From NCBI GenBank assembly GCA_031270825.1, contig JAISXH010000035.1:1-35417 (forward strand): DNA of 35,417 bases. The letters are read 5' to 3'. The position numbers and the translations under genes are program-made. The notes under the pieces are model-generated. The model saw nothing but the letters and a program-made list of their open reading frames with translations, ran no database searches and was not told the origin of the DNA. Below, one piece after another: positions 34,601-35,417 of this stretch. The first letter of the stretch is position 1; the number at the start of each line of letters is the position of its first letter. This DNA comes from Bifidobacteriaceae bacterium. Its GTDB lineage: Bacteria > Actinomycetota > Actinomycetes > Actinomycetales > WQXJ01.

Positions 34601-35417
34601 TGAAGATTGGCACGGAAGTTGTCGGCGAGGCTGATTTCGTCTTCGAGGCGCCGTCTGGGCCGCCTGCGCTGGACCCGGCCGAGTCCAGCCTGATCGCTTT
34701 GACAGCGGGCCAGAATGTGCTGCTTGATGGCAACTCAGCGCACGAACTCCTGGCCACCCTGGTCGACCAGTACGGGGATCCCTGGACCCAAGACGAGGTG
34801 GTGGAGTTCTATTACCGCGAGCCCGGTGCGCCGGGTTGGCGGTACTGGGCCGATCTCGCCACCTATCCTCCGGGCAGTGCCACCGCGCACCTGCGGCCGG
34901 ACCTGCGCGTTGAGGGCATATACGAGGCGAAAGCCGAGGTCAACGGCATACAGATCGGCACTCCAGTGACCGTCGGGTTCGTCCTCCCGCAGGTGGACTT
35001 CGACGCCGTCAGAGGCACGTTCTGGCGCACCACCGGTGTGCGGATTCCGGACGTGACCACGCACGCGGCCGGCCTGCGGGTCACGGACACGCTCGGTTTT
35101 GCGCGCCCCGACGTGGAGGTGGTCTTCGAGCTTGACTCCGGCGCCGACGGGTACTTGGTGGACCCGGCCACGGGGCAACCCCTGGCGGGCCGTTCCCTGG
35201 TCGTGAGCCCTGACGCTGTGACCGGCGCGGCATCGGTCAATGTGGGCGCGTCGGCCGCTGGAACCGTGCGCCTGAGCGTCTACGCGAACAGCCTCCTGAT
35301 GGGCGAGGCGGACTTCGACTTCGCCGCCCCGTCCGATCCGCCGGTGCTGGACCCGGCGCAGTCGAGCCTGGTGGCGTTGACCGCGGGACAGCATGTGGCG
35401 GCCAATGAGGCGCACAT
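22609..35417 (+). CDS. Giant secreted Ig-like/invasin-type adhesin, 3' end beyond the window
   Basis: One frame is open without a stop from 22609 through the right edge: 4,269 codons so far. TTG 22609 is chosen because GAGGTGA lies 8 nt upstream and it gives a complete signal peptide: a long basic n-region, hydrophobic AMAAATVVALGGFTLA, and a probable cut after AQA (residue 67). One Ig-like domain follows, then nine modules (about residues 204-3684), each with three subdomains. The first has WGRxTITV and a Cys pair. The second has an SPSDP/DDPDDP linker, then WDAGRNNR and a second Cys pair. The third has WFxVS, VxADG and a GxYxAxFTG strand, reminiscent of bacterial Ig-like Big_1/invasin domains. 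From residue 3685, ~110-residue Ig-like domains begin. Attachment to host or other cells is inferred; a wall anchor would lie beyond the window. Confidence 0.88.
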   Translation, partial: MSKSLSSRFAALGSNSEAPASRRESRGRRPRAARRWQRPTAMAAATVVALGGFTLAQSFTDSLQAQAVPPAPEISFIEFDPHPGPAPVYPNALPADGSSTYRVIVVGMGLDDSGQQVPAEGPIEITLTPLGETGPEGLVFISPALGKVPDNRLGAVLPAQTGQYVFEVASWVDGVYKVEVKDQDTGEVIAEKELPFAPAPLPDANESWAKVVTTGTVKANRGDPALENSPEDWGRHTITVQLLTAEGEEITDPEPPLDIEPASTDPLQGDGIAFFSDKKFECVDGLEDGFCYEGLWQIDVASTKAGLRQLQVSYAKGTDREFYLVNANNPTSTVLTAQFTAELSLQYSTLVVSPSDVADDPDSTADPVGVPQPIGVGESYTATVTLWDAGRNNRAGDPYDANTRIELSLAGEDCSAVFADGSRKRVTYYARSGRLTESVIAETPGQCELSAEVLGDTGGLLGTQTLRWVEGDVDPASAKTWFNVSPGAVLANGQDEGLIEVQLYGLDNLPVTGAADLIDAWPPQGSGVQVEPFAHDAGGRYTAVFRGSTAGIFQIGVTVDGQALAVQAQIGNDLAQLVDPAAPPAAGDLSGATVTREDEQQANRGAPGSTVAEWGRQTITATLKGEDGAPVTLGANGLAAAAAPGDPLNGVGLYFGNGGAFACAEAPVGADCTAGVYTLDVYSSKAGERQLKVTYLAGTADAVTLVNGDNRASKVLRALFTTPPISPADSMLIVTPSDPVDDPNDPATVPLGVPTPIAYDSSQRYKVQVVAWDAGRNNRVGGAQIDLGLSEVSESHGDCDGPAAVGSQLTTSATGRAETQIETSGQARTCLLQAYAENGQSQAQVGGSPKILRWVVEQASLDNSEWDIQGEPVVADGATFGTIHVVLQGQGGELVAPAVGQANRLAVVVPEGSGIEVSPFYQDSSSGFYRAHFTGAVSGDWPLSVTYDGQPLTTSQYRVIREVRFTSPTGPSPSAAGSAVWVEEEDSVPSIARPQPAEAADPYIDRGHVVGASLRAAPGGDLLRTLGGGLTWAPAADDQYDGEGLFALRGDSFYENTDCDARTGSTEWYCSAIEIYSTFPGERRIVVQYQDYATGFELTNLDNPTSNVLTLVYGPPDAYLPDSTLTVSPSEPEDHPLDPGDDPDGRPVPIPAGDMYEVVLTAWDQGRTNRAQFDNSRFELRVDGDNCDARMKGARDPAVPSGWGWGKKVLVPSELEVNEDGQLITRVYSEQEGDCQLHITESEGYPIAGEPKTLRWTGPSWDLAHVNTWFEVSQEPVVADGVATGTVTVQLRDADNQPVLDAAEFISLWTPPSTGVGFGDFRHVGGGVYRALFTGTVAGYADVSADMEDGSLNVRSQGLGTANLVAAPAAYGPDPAKSAAWAELGARPAANSEQLRITVELKDASGEPVTDPNPPLSIAAATTDPLLGVGLEFPNGGQFACVNTPDQQGHCPEGLFYVEVFSVKAGVRELEVTYGAGTAAEFKLSNRYEPGSTVFAEFYAAYSDSDTTVVISPSDPVDNPDLPQDPQGVPEPLAVGQAYDITITLWDAGRVNRVAWGEPYQIYLECAQGAAHFPSGDSELETVSGEDGRITTRVVSYAPDQCELDYGALTDTRVLSWGDAEVDPDSPKTWFNVSPGAVLADGVDTGSIEVQLYGVNDLPATELAGEIQATPPPASGLDIGAFAHEGAGRYVATFTGDTPGSFEIAVTAKGLALAIQQGIGNAFARLSATGGPPIGGELSYAQVTQTAEQPANRGRPNSTVAEWGRQTITATLKDADGDPVTNAAAGLVAAAAPGDAVGGIGLYFGNNGAFACAQAPVAGGCAAGVYTLDVYSSKAGERQLKVTYLPGTPNAVTLVVGQRGTSSVLRTVFTTPPYSRTSSTLVVSPSTPEDNPDDPYDEPDGVPVTLPFGTAQRYQVTVTAWDEGRNNRVAGEDIELEIACDGAEALFVGGGDNTVLTTSAVGRVEVEVYQWDREQSGPCYLTAFATGSPDSGYLGGTPKLLQWAAPAVDVDAEDTLFRVDAEPVTANGVQLGQISVTLMGTDGDAARWQQELLEVVAPDEAGLDIRDFVAEWNGYDYVAYFTGTVPGDFELSVTYDGQPLSAGVEYLTGTVLDVAHLVAPTGPGVAPSDLTAIVSDRNETVRAMQPPGPGEDLGAWADGEHWVEVDVAGGSGAWNNNGGLRWEAADEDPYDGAGLYDLSEGVFRQHLFMICWPDACSGIGIYSSLPGPRYITVYYEDSQTPEFALANADEPTSTTLRLDFAAPAASLADSTLTVSPSDPADFPLHPLDAPDGVASPIPAGQVYDVALTPWDKGRTLRASFDAGGGGLSLVEEPACQAVIKTAGDSDDPATWTATSAQLDGLAENAEGQLVAQVYSPGASVCALTATFAGWDNWWGPELDLPGAPKTLRWLSATADTTHPNTWFAVSPDQVAKGGANSGTVTIQLRDAAGQPAIEPAGLLGAQGQDPGSGLSISPFTHLGGGLYTASFTGAVVGSHTVTATVNSQPLSVRSPGEDIANIVPSGTPGGPDPDQSWGQITDGSQLANREAPDASEHPESWGRHTLTVHLEDSEGSPVTTLDQPLIVRASESDQLQGAGLWLQNGGVFECAEELDQDDKCAQGVYQVEIYSGLAGLRWVEAVYAAETSGQFKVVSDNGYGDTDFAALFVAQQDNDWSTVVVMPSEPQDDPNDPDNNVNGVPVPIAVGDPYTLTVTAWDAGRVNRAPEAETTLYLEGQDCTATFPDGSQSRVVRTNTDGRAVVQVVSEELGECELASEYHWPGAAPQILTWGDPELDAASQKTWLAVSAIPVRADGTDQGHIEIQLFGVNGRPLVLQAANILIDSPPNSGIQVSTFAHQGSGRYTATFTGQVVGDWTLAATVDGTPLSIQPGIGNATAHLVDPVQPPPASNQSRAQISARPDQLANYGRPGSTVNEWGRQTITVTLKDAAGDPITDGAGSLTPAAAPGDPLTGVGLHFGNGGAFVCAAAPVNGECLAGVYRIDLYSSKAVERQVTVTYLAGTADQLVLVNGDQPASRVLRAVFTTPPFSRLYSTVTVSPSNPADDPDSPYDEPDGVPLALSAGEHYQVTVTTWDEGRNNRVGGINVELKLESIHSNSTCEARFDGGSSSPQYMATTSANGRITIDVYLQSWALATSCVLIAESDDSSNNWADPGPLDGSGKLLVWTSSTVDVNSPETSFEVDGEPVVANGVDLGWIRVTLDADGQANGWQPATGEAGRLAVIVPPGSQINVRAFAEVQAGMYRAYYTGAVVGDHQLAVTWSGQALQSGGDPPWDTAHLTAPHQGPATSAGSHASVFEETPPATLPLDEGEPQWATGYSWGHIITVHLVDASGAPVTDAAGALSWAPANLDSRGGEGLFRLPGEGTGEFSCAVATNVEGHCEAGEYLSSYVYSAFSGERLVNVFYDDGTQRFGIVDRDDATNTDLSLVYGPPRASSESTVVVSPSVPQDDPDDPTSEPNGQPVALAQGELYTVVVTLWGEDRTERAGGADTRLELVGEDCQAHFEDLTVPEEQRGSTHLIPLDDFVNGRGSIDVHSVERGICLLTVTIGSQTPAGSGKVLRWTGSGADLGQAETWFTVSAENVAADGVDTGVITVSLRDSEGDPVFDAASYLSASGPAGSGISAGAFESVGGGVYTASFVGTVAGSHLITVLADGQPVTVLANGNAHANVGGAPPARQVDPSQSEFTTDNPGTVVAIGGAHWFEVNLRDQYGDAWTDPEAIAFSYRLQGSTSWTPDTKTETSPIRWSLQPTVAGSYEVKAEVQSQQIGQVLTVDFGAAPPELDPDASVLEAVSEGEIRYVGTGSWFNQHQFRATLVDQYGDPVLFKRVVFSWRLSGDTTWTVGSENTAGLGGLASWMSFTVEAPGVYEVRATVEGVQIGEIKAVEFAWAELDYDAIRTSFTKSSGVQEPPDGEHTASVVVRDLAGHARAGVDVSFELVPAGLAYLATQGGGAALANPEDIESSATGWASVAVRATGATTAHLIVKIGTEVVGEADFVFEAPSGPPALDPAESSLIALTAGQNVLLDGNSAHELLATLVDQYGDPWTQDEVVEFYYREPGAPGWRYWADLATYPPGSATAHLRPDLRVEGIYEAKAEVNGIQIGTPVTVGFVLPQVDFDAVRGTFWRTTGVRIPDVTTHAAGLRVTDTLGFARPDVEVVFELDSGADGYLVDPATGQPLAGRSLVVSPDAVTGAASVNVGASAAGTVRLSVYANSLLMGEADFDFAAPSDPPVLDPAQSSLVALTAGQHVAANEAH
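23218..33660 (+). repeat. Nine-module array organised as three copies of an a-b-c block
   Basis: Approximate module starts: 23218 (a1), 24351 (b1), 25498 (c1), 26698 (a2), 27781 (b2), 28958 (c2), 30163 (a3), 31289 (b3), 32486 (c3). The b modules are most alike (STVAEWGRQTITATLK, AGVYTLDVYSSKAGERQ, LRxxFTTPP). The a modules share an acid-rich start. The c modules have diverged first subdomains ending in YSxxxGxR. Corresponding Trp codons of the KTW motif at 24049, 27496 and 31003 give block periods of 3,447 and 3,507 bp. The best explanation is triplication of an already three-module unit, followed by divergence. Confidence 0.85.
33661..35417 (+). repeat. Series of ~110-residue Ig-like domains with a 226-residue two-domain period
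   Basis: Domain boundaries are marked by VDPSQS (33685), LDPDAS (33994), LDYDAIR (34321), LDPAESSL (34669), VDFDAVR (34993) and LDPAQSSL (35347). From 34321 the LDP-type and DxDAxR-type domains alternate with 672-678 bp periods. Shared internal motifs are DQYGDPW, GxYEVKAEVxxxQIG and GEADFxF. The series is cut by the window edge. Confidence 0.8.

Overview
The window reads as the chromosome of a high-GC actinomycete. The strongest evidence is the block tRNA-Ala - sepX/glpR - rimJ - galU - (divergent) 5-formyl-THF cyclo-ligase - FmdB-type ruc - SAF-domain gene. This matches, apart from one missing gene, the order known around Rv0991c-Rv0996 in Mycobacterium tuberculosis. The acyl-CoA carboxylase beta/epsilon pair and several apparently leaderless promoters (TAnnnT hexamer 6-8 nt before the start codon) fit the same assignment. 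The genus cannot be fixed from sequence alone.

Layout. 1-2460 is a decayed mobile-element region next to a tRNA-Ala gene: a recombinase-tail-like helix-turn-helix ORF, a DUF4417 gene, a BrnT/BrnA toxin-antitoxin pair, a second helix-turn-helix ORF and the C-terminal stub of a transposase. 2594-9339 is the conserved cell-division/nucleotide-sugar/folate/chaperone block. Here moeA/glp, normally between galU and rimJ, is absent, and ruc carries a near-perfect CIRCE operator. 9340-12055 holds a small minus-strand hypothetical gene, then a nitrilase and an M20 peptidase that overlap. 12003-18784 is one minus-strand operon: GntR/HutC regulator, sugar-binding lipoprotein, ADP-ribosylglycohydrolase-family enzyme, unassigned TIM-barrel-like enzyme, PfkB kinase, RbsC-type permease and ABC ATPase. 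It looks like an uptake and catabolism system for an unknown glycoside or nucleoside-like compound. 19322-21222 is accD/pccB with its epsilon subunit, and 21347-22240 is a Bax-inhibitor-1 family membrane protein.

From 22609 to the right edge and beyond runs a single uninterrupted frame: a secreted giant adhesin-like protein of more than 4,269 residues. It has nine ~387-residue modules arranged as three copies of a three-module (a-b-c) block, followed by ~110-residue Ig-like domains. Many long minus-strand open frames opposite it are shadows.

A second theme is an unusual density of short tandem repeats (14, 17, 31, 41, 60, 72, 83 and 88 bp periods), both between and inside genes. The most striking is a noncoding array of six 20-bp sites at exact 31-bp spacing, three in one orientation facing three in the other.
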